This document shows positions 34,863 to 43,630 of a stretch of DNA of 64,000 bases, piece after piece. This DNA comes from CATQHL01 sp965204655 (GTDB lineage Bacteria; Actinomycetota; Acidimicrobiia; Acidimicrobiales; CATQHL01). Below the pieces are notes generated by a model. It had not been told where the DNA came from. It did no database searches and saw only the letters and a program-made list of their open reading frames with translations. Positions within the stretch are counted from its first letter, which is position 1, and each line of letters opens with the position of its first letter. Made by a program: the position numbers and the translations under genes. Location: assembly GCA_965204655.1 (NCBI GenBank), contig OZ241998.1, forward strand, positions 806,001 to 870,000, read 5' to 3'.

Positions 34863-35876
34863 CTAATCCGCAACGGCAGAGGCGAGTTGTTCAACTATCC
34901 CAGCCTTGGCCAGATCGTGGGCAACGCCGATCGCGCTTGCTATGGCGCGAGGGCTCGAAGCGCCGTGGGAGATGGTGCATACCCCCTTTATCCCCAGCAG
35001 CAAAGCTCCGCCCGTGTTGTCGGGGTCGAACATTCTGTAGAAATCGACCAAAGCCGGGAAAAGCAGTTTCGCGCCGGCGCGGGCATCCTCAGAACTCTCG
35101 GCGGCCACCAGTATCTGTTCTCTCACCACCGTCGCCACACCCTCGGCGGTCTTGAGCATCACGTTTCCCGTGAAGCCGTCCGTCACGATCACGTCGGCTC
35201 TGTCCAAGAGCAGATCACGGCCTTCCACGTTGCCAGCGAAGCGAGCCCCGCCGCAGGTTTCCCAGTCTTCAACGGCCATGAGTTCGTAGGTCTCCTTGAC
35301 CACCCCCGTCCCCTTGCTTGCCTCTTCTCCGTTAGAAAGCAGAGCCACCCGAGGTTCGCTCACGCCGAAACCGACCCGGGAATACACCGCACCCATCCGG
35401 GCAAACTGCAATAACCATTCCGGCGTGCACTCGGTGTTTGCGCCGCAGTCAAGCACCACGGTAGGCGAAGGACGCCCCGGCACCGGGAAGAGCACCGCCA
35501 CCGCCGGGCGGGCTACCTTCTTGATCCTCCCCATACGAAGGAGGGCGCTGGCCATAACGGCGCCGGTGTTGCCCGCAGACAGAAGGGCGCAGGCGCGCCC
35601 GTCGCGCACCGCCTCAGCCCCTCTGATAAGAGAGGAGTCCTTTTTTTGACGCACGCTGAGGCCGGGCTCGTCGTCCATGGAAATCACCTCGCTGGCCGGC
35701 AGGACGTCTAACCCGCTGGAGGACAGAAGTTCCGGAGGCCCCGCCAGCATCACGCTGCGTCCGGATTCGGCGGCCAACCTGGCCCCCTCAACGATTGAGT
35801 TAGGAGCGTCGTCGCCCCCCATGGCGTCCACTACGACGGGAAGTCCAGCCGTCGCGCCCCTCTCCGAAGCTAACAC
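34863..35876 (-). CDS. plsX: Phosphate acyltransferase PlsX
   Basis: 337 residues. Makes acyl-phosphate from acyl-ACP for phospholipid synthesis. Family blocks: VVVDAMGGDDAPNSIVEGA, SLIRGAEAVRDGRACALLSAGNTGAVMA, VLDCGANTECTPEWLLQFA, LLSNGEEASKGTGVVKE and the FVGN-like VIVTDGFTGNVMLKTAEGV. Between rpmF (36 bases upstream) and acpP, the usual rpmF-plsX order. Confidence 0.96.
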   Translation of the reverse strand: MLASERGATAGLPVVVDAMGGDDAPNSIVEGARLAAESGRSVMLAGPPELLSSSGLDVLPASEVISMDDEPGLSVRQKKDSSLIRGAEAVRDGRACALLSAGNTGAVMASALLRMGRIKKVARPAVAVLFPVPGRPSPTVVLDCGANTECTPEWLLQFARMGAVYSRVGFGVSEPRVALLSNGEEASKGTGVVKETYELMAVEDWETCGGARFAGNVEGRDLLLDRADVIVTDGFTGNVMLKTAEGVATVVREQILVAAESSEDARAGAKLLFPALVDFYRMFDPDNTGGALLLGIKGVCTISHGASSPRAIASAIGVAHDLAKAGIVEQLASAVAD

Positions 35877-35912
35877 GAATCTTTTCGGACGTTTCCAGCC
35901 GGCTTTGTCGTT

Positions 35913-36092
35913 CTAATCAAGTTCCGCGGCCTGACGTCCCTTGTACCAGCCACAATCACCGCAAACCCTGTGAGGCAGTTTGACGGCGCCGCAACGCGGA
36001 CAGCTTGAACGCGCCGAAGGCTTGATCGCCCACGCCGAAGCGCGCCTGCTTCTAGTCTTGGACTTGGAGGTTTTCCTCTTGGGAACGGCCAC
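35913..36092 (-). CDS. rpmF: 50S ribosomal protein L32
   Basis: A 59-residue gene on the minus strand from a GTG at 36092: it begins VAVPKRKTSKSKTRSRRAS, the standard L32 start. It has two zinc-ribbon pairs, CPRCG and CGDCGWYKGR. The small size and GTG start make it easy to miss. It lies between the DUF177 gene and plsX, the canonical place (DUF177-rpmF-plsX). Confidence 0.96.
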   Translation of the reverse strand: MAVPKRKTSKSKTRSRRASAWAIKPSARSSCPRCGAVKLPHRVCGDCGWYKGRQAAELD

Positions 36093-36145
36093 GCCATGAC
36101 GCTAACGCCTGAGAAGCGAATTGAGCGGTTCAAGCTCCTTCCGCA

Positions 36146-36676
36146 CTAGTCGGAAGTTGAAGTGAAATCTGCAGCTAAGGCGTCAAGAGCAGCCCAGCGT
36201 TCGTCCCTTTCCGTCTCTCCGTCTGTCTCCTGCCCCAGAATGCCCCCCCAGTACTCACCGCCCGCAGGCCCCGAACAGGATTCATCGCAGAGAGGCGCCA
36301 GCGGCAGTTCCAATAAGACCGCCTGAGAGAGCATCGGCGACAGATCGATCCGGTCGTCATCCAGCGGGAAAGTCTCTCCATCGGAAGGCAACCGCTCAAA
36401 GGTCTCCAGCAAACGTACTTCCATCCGGTGAAGCACGGGGTCAAGACACCGCCTGCATCTCAAAACCCACCTCGCCCGCAACACCCCCGCCGCGACAATC
36501 TGGCCTGCGCGGCACTCCAAGGTCAGGTCCAGATCGACGGCGCCGCCCTCCAAAAGCGCCTCGGACGCGTTCAGGCCATCCAACTGCTGCTTCCCGCAGA
36601 CGCGGCGCCGACGACCGGGCGACGCTAGAAGATCGCCGACGGTCTGAACAAGCGGGCTCAGCCGTTCAGACACCAA
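36146..36676 (-). CDS. DUF177/YceD family protein
   Basis: 176 residues. Family pattern: an N-terminal half with LTLECRAGQIVAAGVLRARW, a conserved Cys pair in LRCRRCLDPV, and the acidic DRIDLSPMLSQAVLLELPL block followed by LCDESCSG. YceD proteins are linked to 23S rRNA/ribosome assembly in plants and bacteria, and the gene is almost always directly upstream of rpmF, as here. It begins 11 bases after the SepIVA-like gene. Confidence 0.92.
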   Translation of the reverse strand: MVSERLSPLVQTVGDLLASPGRRRRVCGKQQLDGLNASEALLEGGAVDLDLTLECRAGQIVAAGVLRARWVLRCRRCLDPVLHRMEVRLLETFERLPSDGETFPLDDDRIDLSPMLSQAVLLELPLAPLCDESCSGPAGGEYWGGILGQETDGETERDERWAALDALAADFTSTSD

Positions 36677-36687
36677 CGCCGCTTGGC

Positions 36688-37362
36688 TCAGATCTGATCC
36701 TGATCAAAAAAGCCGCCTCTAATTTCGGATCCAGCCTCGGCCTCATCCGTGGGGTCGGCCTCCAGAACTCGCTCCGTCTCGCCCTGAAGCAGCCTTCTGC
36801 ACTCAATCAGATCTTCCAAAGCTTTTCGCATAATGAGTTCGCAGCGCTCAAACCGCCGATCGCAGTAGTCGTCCGCCTCGTGTATCTGTGTTCTAGCGCG
36901 GTCATAAGCGGCGTCTTCAATTTCCTGGGCGCGGCGTTTTGACTGCAGGACGATCTCAGTTTCTTCCACCCTGCGGGCTGCTTCTGCCGAAGCCTGCTCA
37001 ATCACCGCGTCGGCGTCACGCTGCGCCCTAGCGAGGTACTCTTCCCGCTCCTTGATGAGCCAACGGGCGCTCCTCAGCGCCACCGGAAGCAATGTCCGTG
37101 CGTTCTGGATCAGGCCGAGAACGTAGTCTCTGTCTATTCGGAGGGCAGAAGACATGGAGGTCGCTCTCGCCCCGCTGATGTAGACGTGAAGATCTCCCAG
37201 GATTTTCTCTACGTCAGCTACCGAACCGGGCGTCTCGCCGCTGGGTGATCCTGTCTCTGCTCCCGCCTCAATCCGCTCAGCACCCATCGATTCCCGCTGA
37301 AAGAACTCTCCGTAGTTCTCCTGCTCTCCCCCAAACTCCCCCGGCTGGCGGACGACGCTCAT
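36688..37362 (-). CDS. DivIVA/SepIVA-like coiled-coil protein
   Basis: 224 residues. After a low-similarity N-terminal part, residues about 50-75 (VADVEKILGDLHVYISGARA) and a long coiled coil (about 90-200, with EREEYLARAQRDADAVIEQA) resemble the DivIVA-domain septation protein SepIVA of mycobacteria. The gene place between coaD and the DUF177 gene fits this (Rv2927c neighbourhood). A role at the division septum or cell pole is inferred. The ATG overlaps the coaD stop (ATGA). Confidence 0.75.
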   Translation of the reverse strand: MSVVRQPGEFGGEQENYGEFFQRESMGAERIEAGAETGSPSGETPGSVADVEKILGDLHVYISGARATSMSSALRIDRDYVLGLIQNARTLLPVALRSARWLIKEREEYLARAQRDADAVIEQASAEAARRVEETEIVLQSKRRAQEIEDAAYDRARTQIHEADDYCDRRFERCELIMRKALEDLIECRRLLQGETERVLEADPTDEAEAGSEIRGGFFDQDQI

Positions 37363-37841
37363 GACGACGGCCAGCGCCGCTCGAGCGCTCGAGCCACGGG
37401 AGCAGGGACCATGTTCGTAACGTCTCCGCCAAGGCGGGCGATCTGACGAATGAACTTGGATGCGATAAAAGAACTTGAGGACGTCGACGGCAGGAACACC
37501 GTGTCTACGCCGGCTAGGGCTTTGTTTGTCTGAGCCATCTGCAGCTCACTTTCAAAATCACTGACAGCTCTCAGGCCTTTTACTATGAAATTAGCCCGTT
37601 CCCGTTTCGCCAAGGTAACAACTAGTTCGGCGAACATCGTGACGCGGAGATTGGGAAGATGGGAAAAGGACTCGCCCAGCATGCCTTCCCGTTCTTCTGC
37701 TGAGAACAACGGCTCGCCCTTCTCGGGGTTGAGCATGGCCGCCACGACTACCTCATCAAAGAGCATGCATGCGAGTTCTGCTATCTCAACGTGGCCGTTG
37801 TGAACTGGGTCGAAAGACCCTGGATAGAGGACTCTGATCAT
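37359..37841 (-). CDS. coaD: Phosphopantetheine adenylyltransferase
   Basis: 160 residues. Penultimate step of coenzyme A synthesis. The nucleotidyltransferase motif is YPGSFDPVHNGH (residues 6-17; HxGH His14-His17). Other motifs: VKGLRAVSDFESELQMAQ and the ISSSxIR-like STSSSSFIASKFIRQIA. It starts 3 bases after the rsmD stop and overlaps the next gene by 4 bases. Confidence 0.97.
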   Translation of the reverse strand: MIRVLYPGSFDPVHNGHVEIAELACMLFDEVVVAAMLNPEKGEPLFSAEEREGMLGESFSHLPNLRVTMFAELVVTLAKRERANFIVKGLRAVSDFESELQMAQTNKALAGVDTVFLPSTSSSSFIASKFIRQIARLGGDVTNMVPAPVARALERRWPSS

Positions 37842-37844
37842 GAA

Positions 37845-38459
37845 TTACCTTCGCTGGACTGCTTCACCGGGACGCGGCGCCCGGCGAGTTGCCAGTTGAG
37901 CAACAGTAGCGCCGAGCCGCTTTTCATACAGCACCTTCCAGCCTGTCTCGCCCTCTGGGCCGCCTGCCACCGGCCTGTCGGACTCCGCTAGGAGCAAGCG
38001 GGCGGGCAAGATCCCCAGCAGTTCCTTCCAGGAGTTGAAGTCGTAGGGCGGGTCGCAAAATGCCACATCGTAAACGCTCAAATCGCTCGCCTGGGACATT
38101 TTCCCGCCGTCGTCTACGACGCCTTTTCTGAACTTTTTCAGCCAACCCAGAACGTCGGAGCGCACCAACTCCGCACGATCCTCAAATCCCAGCGCAGCAA
38201 CGTTGGCCCGCAGCACCTCCATCACCCGGCCTCTGCACTCCACGAAAGTGGCGCGCTCGGCGCCCCGCGAGAGTGCCTCCAAGCCCAAGGCGCCGCTGCC
38301 CGCGAAGGCATCAAGAACCACAGCCCCTTCCAGCCGCATCCTGCTTGAGATGGCAGAAAACACAGATTCCCGCATTCGGTCGGTGGTCGGACGCACGAGC
38401 GTGCCGCGCAACACTCTCAGCCTGCGCCCCTTAGCTGAGCCTGCGATGATTCGCGTCAT
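37845..38459 (-). CDS. rsmD: 16S rRNA (guanine-966-N2) methyltransferase RsmD
   Basis: 204 residues from the ATG at 38459, which overlaps the stop of the acetyltransferase gene (ATGA). Family blocks: RIIAGSAKGRRL, RPTTDRMRESVFSAI, the SAM-binding VLDAFAGSGALGLEALSRGA and the catalytic DVAFCDPPYDF. rsmD next to coaD is a common bacterial pair. Confidence 0.95.
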   Translation of the reverse strand: MTRIIAGSAKGRRLRVLRGTLVRPTTDRMRESVFSAISSRMRLEGAVVLDAFAGSGALGLEALSRGAERATFVECRGRVMEVLRANVAALGFEDRAELVRSDVLGWLKKFRKGVVDDGGKMSQASDLSVYDVAFCDPPYDFNSWKELLGILPARLLLAESDRPVAGGPEGETGWKVLYEKRLGATVAQLATRRAPRPGEAVQRR

Positions 38460-39103
38460 TCGTCCTCTTCCGCCGGGCGGGGTTCCCTCCACATGAACGT
38501 GAGGGGAGGTGAGTGCTTGTCGTAGATCAACTTTCCCGCAGAACTGAAGCCCAACCCCTCGTAAAACCTCACGTTGACGGGGTTGCTCGACTCCAGGTAG
38601 GCGGGCACCCCCTTCCCGTCGCAGCGGGCCAGCATCGGAGCCGCGAGCCTCTTTCCCATGCCCCTGTTTTGTCTCTCTGGAGATACCCCAAGCACTGCCA
38701 GATGCCAGTGATCCTGGTCGGGTTTACGGCTTGAGATGGCTCTGAAGACGTTCAAAATCCGCTCAGCCCGCTCCCCCTGGAGTTTCTCGATTAGTTTCCT
38801 AAACGCCCGCGAAGACCCCGCCTCGGCGGCGGAGCGTCCAGGGGGATGCCACACGGCCACCCCTGAAAGGTCGCCGCTCACGTGGTATTCGCTTCCTTCC
38901 GGAGCATGATTCAAAAGGAAACTCCACCATTCCTCCGCCTCTTCGGCTTCTGGTGTATGGCCGCCGAAGAACCACACGGTGAAAGGGTCCTCGGCGAACG
39001 CTGCCGCGAGCGTTCGGGTCATCTCTTCGCATCTCTCCGTTCCTACGCGCCGAATCTCGCCTAGGCGCGCCAGTTCGCTGGCCTTGAGGGCTTTCGTGCT
39101 CAT
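38456..39103 (-). CDS. GNAT-family N-acetyltransferase
   Basis: 215 residues. The acetyl-CoA site is visible as LAVLGVSPERQNRGMGKRLA (R-x2-G-x-G/A) near residue 150, then AYLESSNPVNVRFYEGLGF, the typical GNAT C-terminal block. An internal WHPPGRS segment is shared with many actinobacterial acetyltransferases of unknown substrate. Coupled to rsmD by a 4-base overlap; about 150 gene-free bases separate it from recG. Confidence 0.9.
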   Translation of the reverse strand: MSTKALKASELARLGEIRRVGTERCEEMTRTLAAAFAEDPFTVWFFGGHTPEAEEAEEWWSFLLNHAPEGSEYHVSGDLSGVAVWHPPGRSAAEAGSSRAFRKLIEKLQGERAERILNVFRAISSRKPDQDHWHLAVLGVSPERQNRGMGKRLAAPMLARCDGKGVPAYLESSNPVNVRFYEGLGFSSAGKLIYDKHSPPLTFMWREPRPAEEDE

Positions 39104-39250
39104 CCTTTCCGTACTTCCATCCTCACTGATCCTCGCTTCCGCTCACTTCTTATTTCCTACCCCCCCCAACTGCCCGCAGCACACCGACCGACCGCCACCC
39201 GCAGCACACCAACCACCCGCCGGCGGGGGGACATGGCCGCCCTCCAACCA

Positions 39251-41368
39251 TCAAGTCTTCTCCAGGAATTCAGGGTCACCCTCCGCAAGGTATACATCCA
39301 GTTCGCCGCTCAACTCAGGCGACAGCGGCCCGCCGTCCACGAGCGCCCGGGCTTCCTTTCTAGCTCTGAGCACCCAGTCCTTGTCCTTCCTCAGGGAAGC
39401 CAGTTTCAGATCACTCCGCCCCGTCTGGCGTTTGGCCATGAGCGTCCCTTCGCCGCGAATCTCCAGGTCGGTCTCAGCCAGCTCAAACCCGTCCGTGGTG
39501 TCCACCAGCGCCTTGATGCGGGGGTTCTCCGCAGAAGCCTCGCAGTCGTCCAGACCCAGATCCAACGTCCCTGTCGGGTCTCCGCTCACCAAGAAGCACC
39601 AACCCGGGTAGGCGCCGCGTCCTATTCGCCCCCGCAGTTGGTGGAGTTGAGCGATGCCAAAGCGCTCAGCACCGAGGATCACCATCACAGAGGCGTTAGG
39701 GACGTCCACACCCACCTCAATCATGGTCGTGGCCACCATCACGTCAATCTCCCCTTCGCGGAAACCGGTCATCACCCGATCTCTGTCGGCCAAAGGCACG
39801 CGCCCGTGCAGAAGACCCAGCCGCAGACCGGAGAGTTCACCCCTTTCTAAATCGGATCTGACCTTCGTAGCCGACGCCGTCTCCAACTGCTCCGACTCAT
39901 CAATGACTGGACACACCACGTAAGCCTGCCGCCCGGCTGAAACCTCCGATCTCAGACGCTCCCAGACTCTGCCCGCCTCGTTCAACGACGGAACCGCTTC
40001 GGTGGTTACACCCGCTCTGCCCGTCGGCATCTCGTCGAGCTTAGAGACGTCGAGGTCGCCGTAGACAGTCAAGGCCGCCGTGCGGGGAATGGGCGTTGCG
40101 CTCATAACCAGCACGTCGGGGGTGCCGCCCGAGTCGCCCTTAGAGCGCAGCGATGCCCTCTGCTCCACTCCGAAGCGATGCTGCTCGTCAATCACCACAA
40201 GTCCGAGCGCCTTGAACTCCACGCCTTCGGAAATGAGAGCGTGAGTGCCCACCACCATTCCCACCTCGCCCGAAGCCAGACCGGCGAGCGTCTCGCGTCG
40301 GTCAATCGGGCGGCTGCGACCGGTCAGCAGTTCCAAAAACACCCTTTCGTCAGCGATCCGCAACGCCCAACGACCCATCTCCTCCGAAGCGCCCGCCCCG
40401 TCCTCCAGCAGACGAGTGAGGTTGGCGAAGTGCTGCTCAGCCAGCACCTCCGTGGGCGACATGAGAGCGGCCTGCCGACCGCCCTGAACAGCCGCCAGCA
40501 TGGCGATGAGCGCCACGACCGTCTTGCCCGAACCCACCTCTCCGTGCAGCAGGCGCTGCATGGGGGCATCTGTGGCCATGTCTCTGAGAATCTCCTCGAC
40601 GGCCTGGCTCTGGACATCGGTCAACGCAAAAGGAAGACTTTCCCGGAACCGCCCCAGAACATCCCTGCTAAAGCAGTGACGGACGCCTCGACCGGAGTTG
40701 TACTCCTGCCTGCGAAGAGCCAGGAAGAGCTGCATCCTCAGCAGTTCATCAAAGACCAGACGCCTGCGCCCCGCCGCCACTTCCTCAAAATTCTCCGGAG
40801 TGTGATAAAAACGGAACGCCTCCCCCCTGCCGCAGAGGCCGTACTTCTTTAGCGTCGGGGGCGGCACGGGGTCGGAGATCCCCCGCAGATCGCAGCGGCG
40901 CAGTACCTCTTCAATCGCCGAGGCGACGTCCCAGGAAGACACGCCAGCCCGTTCCGACTGCGGATAGACCGGAATGATGCGCAGGGTGCGGTTTCCTAGG
41001 AGATCCACGACGGGGTTCACCATCTGCCTTCGTCGCGAGTAGATCGCCATCTTCCCGTAGATGGTCATCTCCATCCCCGGCTTCAGTTGATGCTCCCGCC
41101 AGGACTGGTTGAAGAAGGTGCACTGCATACGCCCGCCTTCTCCATCCTTCACATCCACCTCTACCCTCCTACGCCCGCCCGGCTTCGGAGGGACTAGGCG
41201 GACCTTCGTCACCTCCACTAGGAGCGTTCCTTCCTCCCCCACGGGCAATTCAACAATCGTTGCTTCGCGCCTGCGGTCTATGTGACGTCTCGGGTAGTGG
41301 GTAAGCAAGTCCCAGACGTTCGTCAAGCCCAACAATTCCAGCCCGTCCGCCAGACGCCGCCGTCTCAC
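39251..41368 (-). CDS. recG: ATP-dependent DNA helicase RecG
   Basis: 705 residues from a GTG at 41368. The wedge/OB domain is followed by helicase motifs: LLHGEVGSGKTVVALIAM (Walker A near 275), VIDEQHRFGVEQR (DEQH box near 394), MSATPIPRTAALTVYGDLD, ATTMIEVGVDVPNASVMVI and QLHQLRGRIGRG. Remodels stalled forks. The frame is open upstream back to the fakA-like stop with RecG-like residues (LAEIPLRKLESV) before this GTG, and no ATG/GTG/TTG lies there, so a CTG start at 41374-41446 is possible. Confidence 0.95.
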   Translation of the reverse strand: MRRRRLADGLELLGLTNVWDLLTHYPRRHIDRRREATIVELPVGEEGTLLVEVTKVRLVPPKPGGRRRVEVDVKDGEGGRMQCTFFNQSWREHQLKPGMEMTIYGKMAIYSRRRQMVNPVVDLLGNRTLRIIPVYPQSERAGVSSWDVASAIEEVLRRCDLRGISDPVPPPTLKKYGLCGRGEAFRFYHTPENFEEVAAGRRRLVFDELLRMQLFLALRRQEYNSGRGVRHCFSRDVLGRFRESLPFALTDVQSQAVEEILRDMATDAPMQRLLHGEVGSGKTVVALIAMLAAVQGGRQAALMSPTEVLAEQHFANLTRLLEDGAGASEEMGRWALRIADERVFLELLTGRSRPIDRRETLAGLASGEVGMVVGTHALISEGVEFKALGLVVIDEQHRFGVEQRASLRSKGDSGGTPDVLVMSATPIPRTAALTVYGDLDVSKLDEMPTGRAGVTTEAVPSLNEAGRVWERLRSEVSAGRQAYVVCPVIDESEQLETASATKVRSDLERGELSGLRLGLLHGRVPLADRDRVMTGFREGEIDVMVATTMIEVGVDVPNASVMVILGAERFGIAQLHQLRGRIGRGAYPGWCFLVSGDPTGTLDLGLDDCEASAENPRIKALVDTTDGFELAETDLEIRGEGTLMAKRQTGRSDLKLASLRKDKDWVLRARKEARALVDGGPLSPELSGELDVYLAEGDPEFLEKT

Positions 41369-41446
41369 GCTCTCCAGTTTCCGCAGCGGTATTTCCGCCA
41401 GGTCGCGGCAAGTCAGGGGGGCGGCGGGGGCGGCGGGAGGTGTCAG

Positions 41447-43099
41447 CTATTCAACGCCTATGTAGTAGTGGTAGAGCGGCTGCCCCCCGTCGTGAACGTC
41501 CAGTTCCACCCCGGAACGATTCTCTTCCAGCCAACCGCGCACTGCAGCCGTGTCTGACTCGGTGGCCTCGGCGCCCTCCACCAAGGTCACTAGTTCGTGC
41601 TGAGGTCTCACGAGTTTCTCAAGCAGCCGGCTCGCCGCCTCAGCCGGGCCGGAGGCCACCACCTCCACGCCTTCGGCAGCTATACCCATAAAGTCGCCCT
41701 CGCGGATGTCGCCCGCAGGCGTCTTGGCGTCTCTCACTGCCCGGGTGACTTCCCCGTAGACGACCGTCTCAGCCGCGGCGCTCATCGCCTCCCGGTTGGC
41801 GTCCGCGCTGCCGGCAGGATCAAAAAACAGCATCGCCGACAACCCTTCCGGGATGCTCGCTGCGGGCACGACCTCCACCTTCTTGTCGGTCAGTTCCTTG
41901 ACCTGCTCAGCCACGGCGACGATGTTCTTGTTATTGGGGAGGACGATCACCTCCTCGGCCAGTAGACGCTCCGCCGCCTCCTTCAAGGCAGCCGCCGACG
42001 GATTCATCGTCTGCCCCCCCAAGACGACTTCCTCTGCGCCGAGCGCCTCGAACATCCGCCTCACCCCGTCGCCCGCCGCCACCGCCACCACGCCGCTCGC
42101 CGTCCGCTCCGGAGCGGCCACGTGCTCGGTGTGAGCCACCTGGTCGTGCAGGTCGGTGACTTCTATCCGCCTCGGGCGGCCAGCCTCAACACCGGCCTCT
42201 ATGGCCGCTCCGATCTCGTCCGTGTGTATGTGGCAGTTCCAGAGGCCGCCCCCGCCCACTACCACTATGGAATCGCCCACCTCCTTCCAGCGCCTCTTGA
42301 AGATCTCAACGCGTTCGTCGTCGCTCTCAAGCAGGAACATGACTTCATAACGAAGGTCGGCCACCGAGGCTTCATCGCTGGAAATCCCGCCGCCCGAAGA
42401 GGCTTCGTGAGCGTGAGCGCCTGCGGCTTTCGTCTCCGCTGCGACAGGGGCCTCCGGCAGCGCCCGTCCGTCCAGCGCGCTCAGGAACGCATCAAGCATC
42501 AACAGAAGCCCCGCCCCGCCCGCGTCCACCACTCCGGCCAACTTCAGCACTTCAAGCAGGTCAGGTGTCCGCTCCAGGCTCTCCCGCCCCGCCCTCTGCG
42601 CGCTCTCTAGCATCTCCAGCAAGGACGCCCCGTCAGCCGAGGACTCCGCAGCGTCGGCTGCTATGTGACGCATCACAGTCAGGATCGTCCCTTCGACCGG
42701 GCGCAGAACCGCTCCGTAAGCCGCCTCCGACGCCGAGAGCAGCGCCGCAGCCAAGCTCTCAGCGTCGGCGGCGGACGCCTCGGCCAACTTGGCGGTGAGA
42801 ACCCTGAGTATCTGCGAGAGAATGACCCCCGAGTTGCCCCTAGCGCCGTTCAACGACGCCCTGCCGATGACCTCGCACGCCTCAGCCAGCGGAGGAGGGG
42901 ACGCCTCATGTTCGGTCAGAGCGTCCAGCGCCTCGGTCACCTCCTTGAGGGTGAGCCGCATATTGGTACCCGTGTCGCCGTCGGGCACCGGGTAAACGTT
43001 GAGGGAGTTCAGGTAGTCTCTGTGCTCCGTCAACGCTTCGTGGTAGCGGCGCATAGCCAGATCCAAGTGGTGAACGTCCAGGTGGGCAATGGCCGGCAT
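41447..43099 (-). CDS. FakA-like DAK2-domain kinase protein
   Basis: 550 residues. The N-terminal DAK2 (DhaL) domain has NVYPVPDGDTGTNM, GARGNSGVILSQILR and the GVVDAGGAGLLLML block, giving the Mg-ADP site. A middle domain and a C-terminal DegV-like part (DGVRRMFEALGAEEVVLGGQ, VIVLPNNKNIVAVAEQ) match FakA/YloV, which phosphorylates fatty acids bound to FakB proteins. No fakB is in the window. Directly upstream of recG, as in mycobacteria (Rv2974c-Rv2973c). Its stop is in the same frame as recG. Confidence 0.9.
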   Translation of the reverse strand: MPAIAHLDVHHLDLAMRRYHEALTEHRDYLNSLNVYPVPDGDTGTNMRLTLKEVTEALDALTEHEASPPPLAEACEVIGRASLNGARGNSGVILSQILRVLTAKLAEASAADAESLAAALLSASEAAYGAVLRPVEGTILTVMRHIAADAAESSADGASLLEMLESAQRAGRESLERTPDLLEVLKLAGVVDAGGAGLLLMLDAFLSALDGRALPEAPVAAETKAAGAHAHEASSGGGISSDEASVADLRYEVMFLLESDDERVEIFKRRWKEVGDSIVVVGGGGLWNCHIHTDEIGAAIEAGVEAGRPRRIEVTDLHDQVAHTEHVAAPERTASGVVAVAAGDGVRRMFEALGAEEVVLGGQTMNPSAAALKEAAERLLAEEVIVLPNNKNIVAVAEQVKELTDKKVEVVPAASIPEGLSAMLFFDPAGSADANREAMSAAAETVVYGEVTRAVRDAKTPAGDIREGDFMGIAAEGVEVVASGPAEAASRLLEKLVRPQHELVTLVEGAEATESDTAAVRGWLEENRSGVELDVHDGGQPLYHYYIGVE

Positions 43100-43228
43100 T
43101 TGCGCAGATTATAGAGCACGAGGGCTGGCCGACGCTTCCAGCGAAGTCCAACGAAGGGCGGCGGGCGGGATGTTCAGCCGGAACCTCCCCGCCGAAGCCG
43201 AACCGGCAAATCCTAAACTAGGAGGGCA

Positions 43229-43456
43229 ATGCAAGGAGTCGTTAAATCCTTCGACCCTGTCTCAGGCGACGGGGTGATAATGCGCGACACAGACTTCGTG
43301 GAAATCGAACTCGCAGCGGGCGCCCTGAAGGACTCGATGTTCAGATTTCTACGTCAAGGCCAGCGCGTCATCTTCGACCTCAACGAAGAGGGAATGGCCA
43401 CCGCACTGCGTCTGGGAAGCGAGATCGACATGGGCACTCCTCCCCACCTGCTGTAG
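43229..43456 (+). CDS. Cold-shock-domain-like small protein
   Basis: 75 residues. MQGVVKSFDPVSGDGVIMRD resembles the CSD start (GxVKxFxxxxGxGFI), and QRVIFDLNEEGMATALRL matches the C-terminal strand pattern, but the RNP-1 and RNP-2 aromatic residues are mostly missing. A divergent member seen in actinobacteria; nucleic-acid binding is uncertain. The start is supported by TAGGAGGG 4 bases before. Divergent from the fakA-like gene. Confidence 0.7.
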   Translation: MQGVVKSFDPVSGDGVIMRDTDFVEIELAAGALKDSMFRFLRQGQRVIFDLNEEGMATALRLGSEIDMGTPPHLL

Positions 43457-43630
43457 GCCGCCGCTCCCGATTGGCGTCCTCCCGCACCCCCTCCCCGCCG
43501 CACCCTAGATTAAAGCGCCCTCTTACCACCCCACCCCCCGAACTCCCTACCCCCCCTACAGCCCCATACTCGAAAGAACACGAACACATGAACTGCATCC
43601 ACGCCCCGATCCAATCCCCCCTGAAGGCCC

